From PLanc-01 sp035342095 (GTDB lineage Bacteria; Planctomycetota; Phycisphaerae; Sedimentisphaerales; Anaerobacaceae), in the NCBI GenBank assembly GCA_035342095.1, contig DAOQWL010000018.1, forward strand, positions 1 through 64,000: a stretch of DNA of 64,000 bases, in the 5' to 3' direction. A model generated the notes under the pieces. It was given only the letters and a program-made list of their open reading frames with translations, was not told the DNA's origin and ran no database searches. Shown here piece after piece: positions 62,965-64,000 of the stretch (the stretch's first letter is position 1; each line of letters begins with the position of its first letter). The translations under genes were made by a program, and so were the position numbers.

Positions 62965-63264
62965 ATGTGTGATTCATGTGGATGCAGCCCTTGTAACACG
63001 TGCGGCGCGCCCGTAGAGGACGGTGTCTGCTCGAGCTGCGGCGAGAAACCCAGCAACTGCACGTGCGAGCCAATCGAGGAAGTGCTCGACTACGAAGAAG
63101 AAGAGGAGGAGTTCGAGGACGAGGACGAAGACGAGGAAGAGGACGACGATTTCGAAGACGACGACCTCGACGAGGATGAGGACGACGACGAGGACGACGA
63201 GGAGGAAGAGGAGTACGAAGACGAGGACGAGGATTTCGACGAGGATGAGGGCAAGGATTGGTAA
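62965..63264 (+). CDS. Cys-rich, extremely acidic small protein
   Basis: A 99-residue protein. The ATG at 62965 has AGGTGG upstream and starts MCDSCGCSPCNTCGAP. Nine cysteines lie in the first 34 residues (2, 5, 7, 10, 13, 22, 25, 32, 34), including CxxC pairs typical of zinc ribbons. From about residue 36 almost every residue is Glu or Asp, to the final GKDW. There is no signal peptide, so it should be cytoplasmic. A metal-binding or nucleic-acid-mimicking role could be imagined, but nothing proves it. The DNA of the tail is a GAG/GAC simple repeat. Confidence 0.85.
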   Translation: MCDSCGCSPCNTCGAPVEDGVCSSCGEKPSNCTCEPIEEVLDYEEEEEEFEDEDEDEEEDDDFEDDDLDEDEDDDEDDEEEEEYEDEDEDFDEDEGKDW

Positions 63265-63397
63265 TGAATCGCCTCGGACGTCCTTTGCGGCACTCGTTTG
63301 ATGCTCCCTGCCGCCGATCGGGGGCGGGGTCTTCGGTGTGAAGCCCCCCGCCAACGAGAGCAGGCGTCGCCGAGATCAGGAATGGGTCAAATAGCAG

Positions 63398-63430
63398 GGC
63401 CCCGTCGAGAGAACCGACGGGGCCTTTCCT
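63398..63430 (+). terminator. Hairpin terminator between convergent genes
   Basis: GGCCCCGTCG (63398-63407) pairs with CGACGGGGCC (63415-63424) around a 7-base loop, followed by TTTCCTGTTT. It lies between the stop codons of the acidic protein gene (plus) and the cold-shock gene (minus) and probably serves mainly the plus strand. A second, imperfect hairpin lies near 63320-63352. Confidence 0.7.
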
Positions 63431-63454
63431 GTTTGGAACTTCCGATGTTGCCGG

Positions 63455-63658
63455 TCAGCGGGGTTGCACGTTCGTCGCCTCTTGCCCCTTGCGTCCGGGA
63501 GCGGGAGTGTACTCGACCGCCTGGCCGTCCTGAAGAGTCTTGAAACCTTCCCCTGAGATCTGCGAATGATGGACGAACAGATCCTCACCGCCGTCATCGG
63601 GCGTGATGAAACCGAATCCCTTTTTCTCGTTGAACCACTTTACCGTACCTCTTGCCAC
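63455..63658 (-). CDS. Cold-shock domain protein
   Basis: A 67-residue CspA-family protein that binds single-stranded RNA and DNA and melts mRNA structure. RNP1 (KGFGFITPDD) and RNP2 (DLFVHHSQI) motifs are intact, and the start KWFNEKKGFGF is standard. The start codon is a GTG at 63658 with AAGGAG eight bases upstream. Length is the family norm. It is monocistronic and convergent with the acidic protein gene. Confidence 0.97.
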   Translation of the reverse strand: MARGTVKWFNEKKGFGFITPDDGGEDLFVHHSQISGEGFKTLQDGQAVEYTPAPGRKGQEATNVQPR

Positions 63659-64000
63659 GTTGTCTTCTCCTTGGACCGTCGCCGGGTCCGCACAGCAAGC
63701 CAGGGGTCCACGGCCAAACGAGTTGCGCGGACACCCTTTCCCTCAAGTGATTATCAGGGGTATGCTCCGAGGGAGGGAAGTATACGCCTTAACACAGGTT
63801 TAGAGGATACCCTCCTGTCACGGCCAAGTCAATCCCATTCGCCATCTTCAAGACGAAGACAACGCCCCCAGACCATTGTCTTGGGCACACAGCGCCACCG
63901 GTCTTTCCAGGGCATGAACCTCGCGGATCACACCTTGGTCTTGAAGCAATCAACTCTCCAGCAGCACTGCGTCCAGGGGCAACTCCCGTTCGAGCGGCCA
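63659..64000. other. Upstream region of the cold-shock gene, no gene seen
   Basis: The last 342 bases hold no supported coding region. On the minus strand they are the 5' side of the cold-shock gene, so a long leader may be present, as is common for csp genes. I could not choose a promoter with confidence; GATAAT near 63755 and TATACT near 63780 (minus strand) are candidate -10 boxes. Confidence 0.4.

Noticed and set aside
63090..63260. GAG/GAC-rich tract as a repeat array or non-coding satellite
   Set aside because: It is in frame with the Cys-rich start and codes for the acidic tail; units are codons, not spaced repeats.

Overview
The window looks like a piece of a planctomycete chromosome, most likely of the Phycisphaerae/Sedimentisphaerales type. 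The support is indirect: high GC, an exosortase/EpsI pair inside a large exopolysaccharide locus, a complete-looking type II secretion (T2SS) operon, and several pseudopilin-like proteins with an FTLIELLVV N-terminus and an H-X9-D C-terminal motif, which are abundant in that phylum. I saw no rRNA, tRNA or transposase gene, and no CRISPR array.

Region 1 (about 1-32553, almost entirely minus strand) is an exopolysaccharide (EPS) locus read right to left. It starts with an EpsI-family protein and a DegT-type sugar aminotransferase. A Wzx-like flippase, six glycosyltransferases, a LbH acyltransferase, a Wzy/ligase-like membrane protein and an MBOAT/SGNH O-acylation set follow. Next come a Gfo/Idh/MocA oxidoreductase, an NAD-dependent epimerase, an Alg14/Alg13-like split glycosyltransferase, GDP-mannose dehydrogenase and UDP-glucose dehydrogenase. 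The locus ends with an exosortase, a Wzz/BY-kinase, a polyprenyl-phosphate sugar transferase, a giant membrane-anchored TPR protein and a LuxR-type HTH protein, closed by a strong terminator. Two membrane enzymes, the exosortase and the sugar transferase, carry sugar-nucleotidyltransferase/left-handed beta-helix (LbH) type domains at their N-termini, which is unusual. The predicted product is an uronate-containing, O-acylated polysaccharide.

Region 2 (33105-38356, plus strand) is divergent from the EPS locus. It holds a 1499-residue secreted modular protein (toroid-like region, three Ig/cadherin-like repeats, a probable seven-bladed propeller) that ends in a Gly-Gly-Gly-Gly-Cys/TM/Arg-rich tail. 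Its stop codon overlaps the start of a CPBP-family glutamic intramembrane protease, so this looks like a dedicated substrate/sortase pair of the myxosortase type.

Region 3 (38546-49357, plus strand) is a compact T2SS operon gspC-D-E-F-G-I-J-K-L-M with ATGA overlaps. No gspH or gspO is visible.

Region 4 (about 49460-62709, plus strand) consists of three successive cassettes. Each begins with a copy of the same 270-300 bp promoter-leader repeat. The leader carries a sigma70-like promoter and two mutually exclusive hairpins, one of which buries the Shine-Dalgarno sequence; it is a candidate translational riboswitch or thermosensor. The cassettes encode secreted low-complexity proteins, a split or fused family sharing a DFLLTPAL motif, H-X9-D pseudopilin-like proteins with a shared C-terminus, and small SRRAAVG-signal proteins. 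They lie directly behind the T2SS operon and may encode its dedicated or accessory components; that link is inference.

Region 5 (62710-64000) has a Cys-rich, extremely acidic small protein and a convergent cold-shock protein, with a hairpin terminator between them.
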